Assembly: GCA_030544685.1 (NCBI GenBank)
Contig: CP086683.1
Coordinates: 2,108,001 to 2,172,000 of the forward strand
DNA: 64,000 bases
DNA from: Pseudomonas sp. B21_DOA
GTDB taxonomy: Bacteria; Pseudomonadota; Gammaproteobacteria; Pseudomonadales; Pseudomonadaceae
Reading direction: 5' to 3'
Part shown: positions 28,533 through 38,076 of the stretch, piece after piece
Numbering within the stretch: the stretch's first letter is position 1
Layout of the letters: each line of letters starts with the position of its first letter
Notes under the pieces: model-generated
Databases searched by the model: none
What the model was told of the DNA's origin: nothing
What the model saw: only the letters and a program-made list of their open reading frames with translations
Position numbers and translations under genes: made by a program

Positions 28533-30340
28533 TCAGGCGCTGGAACCTTCTGGTTGAATCAACGCCAGCAACGTCCATCCAGCCCCAGGCTTCAGCGCCG
28601 TTTCCGGCGTCACCACATGCACCCAGCCGCTGTCATCACGCATGAACAGCAAAGTTGCGCGATTGCCGTGCAGCGCCCGGTAATCATCCCAGCCAAACCC
28701 ATCCGTCAAGGTTGTGCTGTACAGCTCGGCACCCTGGCCCATCTGGCCGGCCAGTTTCGAATAGGTCAGTGCCTCACTGCCCAACTGATTGCCCCGGTGT
28801 TCCAGGCTCGCCCGATGTTTATCGCTGCGGCGGCTTTCATGGCCGCTGGCCAGACCGAACAGGCGCTGATGACCGAAGTCATGACGAAAGCGCATCGCCG
28901 CCAATGTGTTCAGCTCGCCCGACGGTGACAGCGCCAGCAAATGCCCCAACCCCACCAGGTCCAGATGCGCGTCGGCATGCTGCGACGCCGGGTTGCCGAA
29001 ATAGGTCGGCAAGCCTTCCATGCGTGCCGCGCGGATATTCTCCCAGCTCGAATCGGTCAGCAGTACGCGACTGCCCAGCTGCTGCAGCGACTTGCCCAAT
29101 TCACGGGCCGGGCCATTGGCTCCAACGATCAGAAAACCGCTCGGCGCCGGTTCGGCGACCTTTAACAGCCGTGCCAGCGGTCGAGCCGTTGCGCTTTGCA
29201 AAACCACGGTGCCGATGATTACCGCAAAGGTCAGCGGCACCAGGAGCAGGGCGCCTTCATGTCCGGATACATCCAGGCGAATCGCGAAAATCGCCGAGAC
29301 AGCCGCAGCGACGATCCCCGCGGCGCGATCCAGCACAGCAGCGCCCGTTCACGCCAGCTGAGACTGGAGCCGGCGGTGCTGAGCAAAACATTCAACGGAC
29401 GGGCGATCAGCTGGATCACCAACAGCAGAATCAACACCAGCGGTCCCAGGCCAAGCAAAGCGTCCAGGTCCAGGCGCGCCGCGAGCAGGATGAACAGTCC
29501 GGAAATCAGCAACACGCTGAGGTTTTCCTTGAAGTGCAGGATGTGCCGCACGTCCACGCCTTTCATGTTGGCCAGCCACATGCCCATCAGGGTCACCGCC
29601 AGCAGTCCGGACTCATGCATCACCTGGTTGGCACCGATGAAGATCGCCAGCACGGCTGCCAGGGAGGCCAGGTTATGCAGGTATTCCGGCAGCCACTGAC
29701 GCCGGATCACCGTCCCCAGCAGCCAACCCCCGACGACACCAAACACGGTGCCGCAGAGAATCACCCCGCCGAAGGTGAAGAGGCTTTGCTTGAGGCCATG
29801 GCCTTCAGCGCTGGCGATGATGAAGCTGTACACCACGACGGCGAGCAGAGCGCCGATCGGATCGATGACGATGCCTTCCCAGCGCAGGATGTTGGCAATC
29901 GAAGCTTTTGGCCGCACCACCCGCAGCATCGGCACGATTACGGTCGGACCGGTGACCAGCGTCAGGCTGCCAAACAGAATCGCCAGCATCCAGTCGAAGC
30001 CCAGCAGAAAGTGCGTGGCGACCGCGATGACGATCCAGGTCGAGATCGCACCGAGGGTCACCAGGCGATGGACGACGCTGCCGATCTCTTTCCATTCCGA
30101 CAGGTGCAGGGTCAGGCTGCCTTCGAACAGAATCAGCGCCACTGCCAGCGACACCAGTGGCATCAGCAGCGGGCCGAACATTTCCTGCGGGTCGAGCCAA
30201 CCCAGCAGCGGGCCGGCCAGAATGCCGGTCAGCAGCAGAAACAGAATGGCCGGCAGCTTCAGGCGCCATGCCAGCCACTGACAACCCAGCGCCGCCGCGC
30301 CGATCCCGCCAAATGCCAAGAGAATTTGCTGCTCGTTCAT
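28533..30340 (-). CDS. Cation:proton antiporter with cytoplasmic TrkA/RCK-type domain (one frameshift)
   Basis: This protein of about 602 residues starts MNEQQILLAFGGIGAAALGC. About twelve hydrophobic segments form a CPA1/CPA2-type antiporter domain (LPAILFLLLTGILAGPLLGW, LVTGPTVIVPMLRVV). A Rossmann-like nucleotide-binding domain follows (FLIVGANGPARELGKSLQQL), then a C-terminal domain ending QPEGSSA. The frame breaks at the run of four C at 29316-29319. Five would give WIAPRGIVAAAVSAIFAIRL. It probably exchanges Na+ or K+ for H+. The ion cannot be decided. It is divergent from xerD. Confidence 0.88.
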
Positions 30341-30448
30341 TGATGCTCCCTGTTCCTTGATCTGGCTGGCTATGAAAGACTAGCGGCCATTCCCGTCGTT
30401 CACTGTCTATTTGCGCGCAGTGTGAAAAACTGCCTGCCCCGAGCATCC

Positions 30449-31345
30449 ATGCCTGCCATCGACCATCCGCTGATTGATCAATTCCTCGACGCTTTATGGC
30501 TGGAGAAAGGCCTGTCCGACAACACTCGCGACGCCTATCGCAGCGACCTCGCGCTGTTCAACGGCTGGTTGCAGGAGAAAAATCTCGAACTGATCAATGC
30601 CGGCCGCGAATTGATCCTCGATCATCTGGCGTGGCGGCTGGAGCAAAACTACAAGCCGCGCTCCACCGCGAGATTTCTCTCCGGGGTGCGTGGCTTTTAT
30701 CGCTATCTGCTGCGGGAAAAACTGATCAGCGTCGACCCGACGTTGCGCGTCGACATGCCGCAACTGGGTCGGCCGTTGCCCAAGTCGCTGTCGGAAGCCG
30801 ACGTCGAAGCACTGCTCAAGGCGCCGGACCTGAGCGATGCCATCGGCCAGCGCGACCGGGCGATGCTGGAAGTGCTGTATGCCTGTGGTCTGCGCGTGAC
30901 CGAACTGATAAGCCTGACGCTGGAGCAGGTCAACTTGCGCCAGGGCGTATTGCGGGTGATGGGCAAGGGCAGCAAGGAGCGCCTGGTGCCGATGGGCGAG
31001 GAGGCGATTGTCTGGGTTGAGCGTTATATGCGTGATGGTCGCAATGAGTTGCTCGGTGGCCGTCCCAGCGATGTGCTGTTCCCCAGCCAGCGCGGCGAAC
31101 AAATGACCCGCCAAACGTTCTGGCACCGCATCAAGCACCAGGCCAGGGTCGCCGGGATCAGCAAGTCGCTGTCGCCGCACACCTTGCGCCACGCGTTCGC
31201 TACGCACCTGCTCAACCACGGCGCGGACCTGCGCGTGGTGCAGATGTTGCTCGGGCACAGCGACCTGTCCACCACCCAAATCTATACCCACGTCGCCCGC
31301 GCGCGGTTGCAGGATCTGCACGCCAAACACCACCCACGCGGCTGA
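30449..31345 (+). CDS. xerD: Tyrosine recombinase XerD
   Basis: This protein of 298 residues is exactly the E. coli XerD length when started at ATG 30449 (MPAIDHPLIDQFLDALWLEK). The catalytic residues are present: Arg in YACGLRVTELISLT, His-x-x-Arg in SPHTLRHAFATHLL, His in LLGHSDLSTTQIYTH, and the Tyr within that segment. With XerC it resolves chromosome dimers at dif. It precedes dsbC, as in other gammaproteobacteria. Confidence 0.96.
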   Translation: MPAIDHPLIDQFLDALWLEKGLSDNTRDAYRSDLALFNGWLQEKNLELINAGRELILDHLAWRLEQNYKPRSTARFLSGVRGFYRYLLREKLISVDPTLRVDMPQLGRPLPKSLSEADVEALLKAPDLSDAIGQRDRAMLEVLYACGLRVTELISLTLEQVNLRQGVLRVMGKGSKERLVPMGEEAIVWVERYMRDGRNELLGGRPSDVLFPSQRGEQMTRQTFWHRIKHQARVAGISKSLSPHTLRHAFATHLLNHGADLRVVQMLLGHSDLSTTQIYTHVARARLQDLHAKHHPRG

Positions 31346-31709
31346 CACATCCCATAATGTTGAAACACTGACCTGTGCCGAGGGATTTATCCCCGTTCGG
31401 CTGCGCAGCAGTCGCAAACCCGGCTGGCTCGATTTTGACTGGAAGATCGCGGTGGATGGTTTAGGGCTGCTTCGCAACCCAGCGGGGATAAATCCCTCGC
31501 CACAATAATGTGTGTCAGCCACATGTGGTTGTGGGTCAGTTGTACAAGCATGAAGATGTGTCAGTTGCACATGAGTGTGTGGCGACAGGCGCATTCGGCC
31601 CTCGTGACCTTATGTGTTAGGCTTTGCCGGTTTGCACGATGGACGGTTATGACCCGGTGTTTCGCACGGGCGTTCTGATCGTTCCATACGCCCGCCCTCA
31701 GGAGTACTC
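31346..31709. other. Intergenic region xerD-dsbC
   Basis: No gene is seen. It holds the inverted repeat at 31379-31499. A T- and G-rich stretch follows (CATGTGGTTGTGGGTCAGTT), then the likely dsbC promoter area (ACCTTATGTGTTAGGCTT near 31606-31623). Confidence 0.5.
31379..31499. repeat. Inverted repeat CGAGGGATTTATCCCCG
   Basis: Perfect 17-base arms at 31379-31395 and 31483-31499 enclose 87 bases. The enclosed part includes two imperfect complementary copies of a GCAACCCGGCTGG-like segment. I recognise GAGGGATTTATCCCC as another dispersed repeat of fluorescent pseudomonads. Confidence 0.85.
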
Positions 31710-32441
31710 ATGCGTCTGACCCAGATTTTCGCTGCCGCCGCCATTGCGTTGGTAAGCACCTTTGCCGTCGCCGATGACGCGGCCGACAAAGCCATTCGTC
31801 AAAGCCTGGAAAAACTCGAACTCGAGGTTCCGGTCGAGAGCATCAGCGCCAGTCCGTTGCCTGGCATGTACGAAGTCAAACTCAAAGGCAGCCGCGTGCT
31901 TTACGCCAGCGCCGATGGCCAATACATCGTCCAGGGCAACCTGTATCAGCTCGCGAACGGCAAACCGGTCAACCTCACCGAAAAGACCGAACGCCTGGGC
32001 ATTTCCAAACTGATCAATGCCATTCCGGTGGCCGAAACCGTGGTCTACCCGGCCGTGGGCGAGACCAAATCGCACATCACCGTGTTCACCGACACCACCT
32101 GCCCGTACTGCCACAAACTGCATGCCGAAGTGCCCGAGCTGAACAAGCGCGGCATCGAAGTGCGCTACGTGGCGTTTCCGCGCCAGGGCCTGAATTCGCC
32201 GGGTGACGAGCAGCTGCAGGCAGTGTGGTGCTCCAAGGACAAGAAAGCCGCCATGGACAAAATGGTCGATGGCAAGGAAATCAAGGCCGCCAAGTGCGAT
32301 AACCCGGTTTCCAGGCAATTCGCCCTCGGTCAGTCGATCGGCGTGAACGGTACACCGGCCATCGTTTTGGCTGACGGCCAGGTCATTCCGGGCTACCAGC
32401 CGGCGCCACAAGTCGCCAAACTGGCGCTGGGCGCGAAGTAA
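31710..32441 (+). CDS. dsbC: Periplasmic thiol:disulfide interchange protein DsbC
   Basis: This protein of 243 residues has a signal peptide (MRLTQIFAAAAIALVSTFAV, cleavage near AVA-DD). The N-terminal dimerisation domain is followed by a thioredoxin fold with the active site TDTTCPYCHKLH and the cis-Pro loop GVNGTPAIVLADG. It isomerises wrong disulfides in the periplasm. It lies between xerD and hom. Confidence 0.96.
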   Translation: MRLTQIFAAAAIALVSTFAVADDAADKAIRQSLEKLELEVPVESISASPLPGMYEVKLKGSRVLYASADGQYIVQGNLYQLANGKPVNLTEKTERLGISKLINAIPVAETVVYPAVGETKSHITVFTDTTCPYCHKLHAEVPELNKRGIEVRYVAFPRQGLNSPGDEQLQAVWCSKDKKAAMDKMVDGKEIKAAKCDNPVSRQFALGQSIGVNGTPAIVLADGQVIPGYQPAPQVAKLALGAK

Positions 32442-32511
32442 TTCGCATCGTCTCGGGCAACCGATGACGATCGTGGTCCGGCAGCAACAGCGCCGGGCCA
32501 TCAACAGAGAG

Positions 32512-32556
32512 CCGCGAGCACGCGGTTGTTTTCCGGCCGACCCTGTGTCGGCCGTT
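32512..32556 (+). terminator. Two tandem hairpins between dsbC and hom
   Basis: CCGCG-AGCA-CGCGG (32512-32525) is followed by TTGTTTT. Then CGGCCGAC-CCTGT-GTCGGCCG (32534-32554) is followed by TTTC. The first looks like a dsbC terminator. The second lies just before the hom ribosome site and could influence hom expression. Confidence 0.55.
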
Positions 32557-32572
32557 TCATGGGGAGTTCACA

Positions 32573-33877
32573 GTGAATCCGGTCAAAGTAGGCATCTGTG
32601 GGTTAGGGACCGTCGGTGGCGGTACCTTCAACGTACTTCAGCGCAACGCCGAGGAAATTGCTCGTCGTGCCGGGCGTGGAATCGAAGTGGCACAAATTGC
32701 CACGCGCACGCCAAAGCCTCAGTTCCAGACGACCGGTATTGCGATTACCAACGATGTCTTCGAAGTGGCCACGAACCCTGAGATCGACATCGTCATAGAG
32801 CTGATGGGCGGCTACACCGTTGCCCGCGAGCTGGTACTCAAGGCCATCGAGAATGGCAAGCATGTGGTCACCGCGAACAAGGCGCTGATAGCCGTTCACG
32901 GTAATGAGATTTTCGCCAAGGCACGCGAGAAAGGCGTGATCGTGGCGTTCGAAGCAGCGGTGGCCGGTGGCATTCCGGTGATCAAGGCGATCCGCGAAGG
33001 CCTGTCCGCCAACCGCATCAACTGGGTCGCGGGCATCATCAACGGCACCGGCAACTTCATCCTCACCGAAATGCGTGAGAAGGGCCGTACGTTCGAAGAC
33101 GTGCTCGCCGAAGCGCAGGCGCTGGGTTATGCCGAAGCCGACCCGACTTTCGACGTCGAAGGCATCGATGCCGCGCACAAGTTGACCATTCTGGCGTCGA
33201 TTGCCTTCGGTATTCCGCTGCAGTTCGACAAGGCTTACACCGAAGGCATCACCAAACTGACCACCGCCGACGTCAACTATGCCGAAGCGCTGGGCTATCG
33301 CATCAAACACCTCGGTGTGGCGCGCAGCACTGACGCTGGCATCGAGTTGCGCGTGCACCCGACACTGATTCCGGCTGATCGCCTGATCGCCAACGTCAAC
33401 GGCGTGATGAACGCAGTGATGGTCAACGGTGACGCCGCCGGTTCGACGTTGTTCTACGGTGCCGGCGCTGGCATGGAGCCGACCGCTTCGTCGGTGATCG
33501 CCGACCTGGTCGACGTGGTTCGCGCCATGACATCCGACCCGGAAAACCGTGTGCCGCACCTGGCCTTCCAGCCGGACTCGTTGTCGGCGCATCCGATCCT
33601 GCCGATCGAAGCCTGCGAAAGCGCTTACTACCTGCGCATTCACGCCAAGGATCATCCGGGCGTACTGGCTCAAGTGGCGAGCATCCTGTCGGAGCGCGGC
33701 ATCAATATCGAATCGATCATGCAGAAGGAAGTCGAAGAGCATGACGGCCTGGTGCCGATGATCCTGCTGACCCACCGCGTGGTCGAGCAGCGCATAAATG
33801 ATGCGATCACCGCGCTGGAAGCACTGGCTGGCGTCGACGGCCCGGTTGTACGGATCCGTGTCGAACATTTGAACTAA
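32573..33877 (+). CDS. hom: Homoserine dehydrogenase
   Basis: This protein of 434 residues starts at GTG 32573 with GGGGAG upstream. The NAD(P) fold has VGICGLGTVGGGTFNVL. The catalytic region has KHVVTANKALIAVHG and INGTGNFILTEM, and there is a C-terminal ACT domain (HAKDHPGVLAQVASILSERG). It reduces aspartate semialdehyde to homoserine for threonine and methionine. The ACT domain suggests feedback by threonine. thrC follows. Confidence 0.97.
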   Translation: MNPVKVGICGLGTVGGGTFNVLQRNAEEIARRAGRGIEVAQIATRTPKPQFQTTGIAITNDVFEVATNPEIDIVIELMGGYTVARELVLKAIENGKHVVTANKALIAVHGNEIFAKAREKGVIVAFEAAVAGGIPVIKAIREGLSANRINWVAGIINGTGNFILTEMREKGRTFEDVLAEAQALGYAEADPTFDVEGIDAAHKLTILASIAFGIPLQFDKAYTEGITKLTTADVNYAEALGYRIKHLGVARSTDAGIELRVHPTLIPADRLIANVNGVMNAVMVNGDAAGSTLFYGAGAGMEPTASSVIADLVDVVRAMTSDPENRVPHLAFQPDSLSAHPILPIEACESAYYLRIHAKDHPGVLAQVASILSERGINIESIMQKEVEEHDGLVPMILLTHRVVEQRINDAITALEALAGVDGPVVRIRVEHLN

Positions 33878-33887
33878 AAGCAGCGGC

Positions 33888-33962
33888 AAGCTTCGAGCTG
33901 CAAGCGGCAAGAGAGAAGCAGTCTGGCTTTTACTTGCGACTTGCAGCTTGCAGCTTGCAGCT
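33888..33962. repeat. CTTGCAG-type repeat between hom and thrC
   Basis: AAGCTTCGAGCTGCAAGC (from 33890) faces GACTTGCAGCTTGCAGCTTG (from 33940), with three consecutive CTTGCAG units. The stretch can fold into a long imperfect hairpin between the two genes of the threonine pathway. Confidence 0.6.
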
Positions 33963-33982
33963 CAAACCGAAGGTTTGAAAAA

Positions 33983-35392
33983 ATGCGATATATCAGTACT
34001 CGCGGCCAGGCCCCGGCCCTGAATTTCGAAGAGGTCCTGCTGGCCGGTCTGGCGACCGATGGCGGTCTGTACGTCCCGGAAAACCTGCCACGTTTCACTC
34101 AGGAAGAGATCGCTTCCTGGGCCGGCCTGCCGTATCACGAACTGGCGTTCCGGGTGATGCGCCCGTTCGTGACCGGCAGCATTCCGGATGCCGATTTCAA
34201 GAAGATCCTCGAAGAAACCTACGGCGTGTTCGCCCACAGCGCCGTGGCGCCATTGCGTCAGTTGAACGGTAATGAATGGGTGCTGGAACTGTTCCACGGC
34301 CCGACCCTGGCGTTCAAGGACTTCGCCCTGCAACTGCTCGGCCGTCTGCTCGACTACGTGCTGGAAAAGCGCGGCGAGCGCGTGGTGATTGTCGGTGCAA
34401 CCTCCGGTGATACCGGTTCGGCGGCCATCGAAGGCTGCAAGCATTGCGAAAACGTCGACATCTTCATCCTTCACCCGCACCAGCGTGTGTCGGAAGTACA
34501 GCGTCGGCAAATGACGACGATCTTCGGCGAGAACATCCACAACATCGCCATCGAAGGCAACTTCGACGACTGCCAGGAAATGGTCAAGAACAGCTTTGCC
34601 GACCAGAGCTTCCTCAAAGGCACGCGTCTGGTGGCGGTGAACTCGATCAATTGGGCGCGGATCATGGCCCAGATCGTTTACTACTTCCATGCCGCGCTGC
34701 AGTTGGGCGGTCCGGCGCGCTCGGTGTCGTTCTCGGTGCCGACCGGCAACTTCGGCGACATCTTCGCCGGTTACCTGGCGCGCAACATGGGCCTGCCGAT
34801 CAACCAGTTGATCGTGGCGACCAATCGCAACGACATCCTGCACCGCTTCATGAGCGGCAATCAGTACGTCAAGGAAACCCTGCACGCAACGCTGTCGCCG
34901 TCGATGGACATCATGGTCTCGTCGAACTTCGAGCGTCTGCTGTTCGACCTGCACGGTCGCAACGGTGCGGCGATTGCCGGTTTGATGGACTCGTTCAAAA
35001 AGGATGGCAGCTTCAGCGTGGAACAAGAGCGCTGGACCGAAGCGCGCAAGCTGTTCGACTCGCTGGCGGTGGACGATGCGCAGACCTGCGAAACCATCGC
35101 CGACGTCTACGAGCAGAGCGGTGAAGTCCTTGATCCGCACACTGCCATCGGCGTGAAGGCTGCGCGCGAGTGCCGTCGCAGTCTGGACATTCCGATGGTG
35201 ATTCTGGGCACTGCCCATCCGGTCAAGTTTCCCGAGGCAGTGGAGAAAGCGGGTGTAGGAAAAGCGCTCGAACTACCTGCACATCTTTCTGATTTGTTTG
35301 AGCGAAACGAGCGCTGCACCGTGCTGCCAAACGACCTGAAAGCCGTGCAAGCCTTTGTCAGTCAGCACGGCAACCGCGGCAAGCCACTCTAA
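33983..35392 (+). CDS. thrC: Threonine synthase
   Basis: This PLP enzyme of 469 residues converts O-phosphohomoserine to threonine. ATG at 33983 (MRYISTRGQAPALNFEEVLL) is preferred over the upstream ATG at 33941 inside the repeat. The PLP Lys lies in HGPTLAFKDFALQL and the phosphate loop in VGATSGDTGSAAIEG. It belongs to the longer fold-type group usual in proteobacteria. Confidence 0.97.
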   Translation: MRYISTRGQAPALNFEEVLLAGLATDGGLYVPENLPRFTQEEIASWAGLPYHELAFRVMRPFVTGSIPDADFKKILEETYGVFAHSAVAPLRQLNGNEWVLELFHGPTLAFKDFALQLLGRLLDYVLEKRGERVVIVGATSGDTGSAAIEGCKHCENVDIFILHPHQRVSEVQRRQMTTIFGENIHNIAIEGNFDDCQEMVKNSFADQSFLKGTRLVAVNSINWARIMAQIVYYFHAALQLGGPARSVSFSVPTGNFGDIFAGYLARNMGLPINQLIVATNRNDILHRFMSGNQYVKETLHATLSPSMDIMVSSNFERLLFDLHGRNGAAIAGLMDSFKKDGSFSVEQERWTEARKLFDSLAVDDAQTCETIADVYEQSGEVLDPHTAIGVKAARECRRSLDIPMVILGTAHPVKFPEAVEKAGVGKALELPAHLSDLFERNERCTVLPNDLKAVQAFVSQHGNRGKPL

Positions 35393-35416
35393 GCCAGTAA
35401 AAGCTGTCACATTTTG

Positions 35417-35442
35417 AAGCCCGTCTCCTGACGGGCTTTTTT
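35417..35442 (+). terminator. Terminator after thrC
   Basis: AAGCCCGTC pairs with GACGGGCTT around TCCT and is followed by six T. Confidence 0.92.
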
Positions 35443-35506
35443 GTTTCTGCTGCCACACTGCTCGGGTTTTCACCCACGAAGGACGGGTGAGTCGATCACG
35501 AAGGAA

Positions 35507-36886
35507 ATGGCAATGCTGTTTTACAGAGGTTTGAAACCGGCACTGGGCTGGTTGTTTTTGTTGGCGGTGCTGGGATGGATGCACAGCGGCGTGGCGGCGC
35601 AGATGGCACTCGATCAGGCCAATGCGGCGGTCAACGTGGCGGCTGTCGAGCTGGATGCGCAAGAGCGGCAGTGGATCCGCGACAACCCCAGAGTGACGGT
35701 GGCATCGGTGCAATATCCGCTGTACCTGTTTCAGGACGAACACGGCCAATGGAGCGGCCTGAACAACGATGTGCTCAAACGCGTCAGTGCAATGACGGGC
35801 CTGCAATTCGAGCATCAGGAGTCGTTCTCCACCGATCATATGCTTGAACGTCTGCAAAGCGGGGTCGCGGACATCAGTACGACATTGGCCATGAGTGATG
35901 ATCGCAAGACCTTTCTGGATTTCAGTCATGCTTTCGGAGGTGCCGGCTGGGTTTTTGTCGGACATGCCAACACCCCAAGGGTGGAGTCTTTCGAACAGCT
36001 GGCCAAGCGCGTTGTGGTTTTACCCGCCCGCCATGCTCTGGAGGACGTGATTCGGCGCGATTACCCGTCGATTCAAATTCGTTCGGTGAAGACCTACGCC
36101 GAAGCGCGAGCGTTGGTGGAAAGCGGTGAAGCCTATGCGACCATCGAAAACGAAATCGGCGCGCAGCTTTATCCGTTGGGCATGCTCAAGGTCGGCGGAC
36201 TGGTAGAAGGCAAGTGGGAAGCCGATCATCTGGCTGTGCGAAAAGGCATGCCGCAGCTGCTGAGTATTCTCAACAAGGCGCTGGAAGCTTTCCCGGCTGC
36301 CGAGTTGCGGGCGATCCGTCTCAAATGGCTCGAAGGCATCTCGCCGCCACCGGTGCCGTCCCTCTGGGAGCGGCTGGTCGAGTGGGCATGCTGGGCGATG
36401 GGGGTGATCGGTGTGTTCGGAATACTGTCGTTGGTATGGAACAGACGCCTGGCGGCGGTGATCAAGTTGCGCTGTGAAGCGGAAAAGGAGCTGGGTGATC
36501 AACTGGCCTTTCAGCATGCTCTGATCGATTCCATGCCAGACCCTGTATTCGTACGCGATTTGCAGGGGCGTCTGATCATCTGCAACCGCAGTTACGAAGA
36601 AGCGCTGTCGGTGCGCCTGGATCAGATGCAGGGGCGTTTGCTGATCGAGGTTGACGCATTTCCCGAAGCCACCGCGCGGATGCTGCACGACGAATTCATC
36701 GCGCAGCTGCAGACCCGCAAATCGCGCTTCAGCAAGCGCCAGTTGCTATTCAATGGCGGGCCTCGAGAGGTCTATCAGTGGACCGTGCCTTTTTACAGCG
36801 GCGACGGCAAGTTGCGCGGCTTGTTGGGCGGCTGGACCGACATCACCCAGCGCCGGACCGAGAGCGGCTGCCGATGTCTGCAATAA
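35507..36886 (+). CDS. BvgS-like periplasmic sensor with PAS domain but no kinase domain
   Basis: This protein of about 459 residues starts near ATG 35507 (MAMLFYRGLKPALGWLFLLA), with a signal or anchor segment at the N-terminus. A periplasmic SBP_bac_3 (Venus flytrap) domain follows (VTVASVQYPLYLFQDEHGQW and ADISTTLAMSDDRKTFLDFS). Then come one membrane helix (WACWAMGVIGVFGILSLVWN) and a PAS domain (HALIDSMPDPVFVRDLQGRL) with a PAC tail (LRGLLGGWTDITQRRTE). In BvgS-type sensors a histidine kinase should follow, but the frame stops about 6 residues after QRRTE. I see no kinase motif in any frame of the next 120 bases. Either the kinase was lost by deletion or this is a kinase-less relative. 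A receiver protein gene follows. Confidence 0.75.
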   Translation: MAMLFYRGLKPALGWLFLLAVLGWMHSGVAAQMALDQANAAVNVAAVELDAQERQWIRDNPRVTVASVQYPLYLFQDEHGQWSGLNNDVLKRVSAMTGLQFEHQESFSTDHMLERLQSGVADISTTLAMSDDRKTFLDFSHAFGGAGWVFVGHANTPRVESFEQLAKRVVVLPARHALEDVIRRDYPSIQIRSVKTYAEARALVESGEAYATIENEIGAQLYPLGMLKVGGLVEGKWEADHLAVRKGMPQLLSILNKALEAFPAAELRAIRLKWLEGISPPPVPSLWERLVEWACWAMGVIGVFGILSLVWNRRLAAVIKLRCEAEKELGDQLAFQHALIDSMPDPVFVRDLQGRLIICNRSYEEALSVRLDQMQGRLLIEVDAFPEATARMLHDEFIAQLQTRKSRFSKRQLLFNGGPREVYQWTVPFYSGDGKLRGLLGGWTDITQRRTESGCRCLQ

Positions 36887-37003
36887 AGAAGGGAAATGTC
36901 CTGCAAGACGCGACTACTTTTCTGATGGGAGGCTTAAGACGCCTGCCCTAGAGTGAACGACAACTGCGGTGAGAGTCCGCGATGATCGCTCCAGAGGTCG
37001 CCC

Positions 37004-37410
37004 ATGCGCTCGCTTAAAGTTCTGATTCTTGAACCCAACCCGTTCCAACTGATGGCATTGCATCAAATGCTCAATGCCATCGGCATCTACGACGTCTTGA
37101 CCGCGCCTTCGCTTTCGTCAGCCTTGTGTTCTCTGGGGCACCGCGGTGCGGTAGATATTGCCATTTGCGATCCGCAACTCAAGGGTGGCGATGGCCTGGC
37201 CCTGATTCACCATTTGGCCGCCCACCATGAGGCGCGCGCGCTGATTCTGCTGGGGTCTGTCGCGCAGAGCCTGTTGAGTGATCTGGAACCGGTGCTCCGC
37301 CAGCAACGTCTGCGTCTGCTGGGGCGTCTGCAGACGCCGGTCTCGGCAGTGTTGATGAGGGGCTGCTGGACAGCTATCTGATCACACCACAGGAACTCTT
37401 CGAGGTCTGA
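37004..37410 (+). CDS. Single-domain response regulator receiver protein (one frameshift)
   Basis: The protein starts MRSLKVLILEPNPFQLMALH and has a receiver-like fold with the phospho-acceptor Asp in VDIAICDPQLKGGDGLALIH. The usual acidic pair near residue 10 is reduced to EP. The annotated frame would end CWTAI at 37381. One G restored near 37345 gives QTPVSGSVDEGLLDSYLITP and then QELFEV with the stop at 37410, which I prefer. No DNA-binding or other output domain follows. Its place after the kinase-less sensor suggests an incomplete signalling pair. Confidence 0.65.
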
Positions 37411-37572
37411 AACCGGCGGTTATTTTTCTGTCATCTTCGCCGTGCATGCTCTGTCAGACGCAGGCCCATGAGATTGGGGCGCGACAGGCAGAACTTTCTT
37501 CTCGGGCCGGTGGTCATTTAATGTGAACACGCCCCAGGCACTGTGTTTTCGGACTATTGAGTGGAGATCGAG

Positions 37573-37854
37573 ATGGAAAGTATCAGTCTATTGCTCGGTG
37601 AGGCTCTGAGCCCGTATCAGGTGACGCTGACCCCTCGCGGCAGCCATGGTGAATGTCTGGTGACGCTTAAGAACAGCAGCGGCGCCATTGTGGTGGAACG
37701 CGAATTCAATCAGGCCCAGTTGAGCGACAAGCGCTTGCTGACCGACGTGGTGGACGGCCTGCACCGCGACGTGATGATCGCCGAAGGGCGGCTGGAACCC
37801 TGCGTCATTGCAGCGTTGCGCAATGCAGCTCTGGACAAGCGTCCGGCTCTGTAA
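37573..37854 (+). CDS. DUF3509 domain protein
   Basis: This small protein of 93 residues starts at ATG 37573 (MESISLLLGEALSPYQVTLT), with GGAG about seven bases upstream. An in-frame GTG at 37561 is less likely. It matches a Pseudomonas-restricted family of unknown function that ends in a helix such as DVVDGLHRDVMIAEGRLEPC. There is no signal peptide. Confidence 0.75.
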   Translation: MESISLLLGEALSPYQVTLTPRGSHGECLVTLKNSSGAIVVEREFNQAQLSDKRLLTDVVDGLHRDVMIAEGRLEPCVIAALRNAALDKRPAL

Positions 37855-37979
37855 AGATGAAATATTTTTTGTGGGAACCTTCCTGCATCCCTGTCAGTCA
37901 GACCCCATAGCAGCAGGATCAAGCATTGTGCTCCGGTGCTTGTCGCTTGCTGCTACGGGTCTCGAAGCAGACCCCGTTT

Positions 37980-38016
37980 AACCCCGAGTCGTCTCCCCAC
38001 TTCTCGGGGTTTCTTT
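37980..38016 (+). terminator. Terminator between DUF3509 and the CoA-transferase gene
   Basis: AACCCCGAG (37980-37988) pairs with CTCGGGGTT (38003-38011) and is followed by TCTTTT. The flanking genes converge. Confidence 0.75.
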
Positions 38017-38076
38017 TGCCCAGCGTTTGCGCAGTGCGCGGCTTGTTGCTCGAAAAACCGAAGCGCCCGGCGGTGC

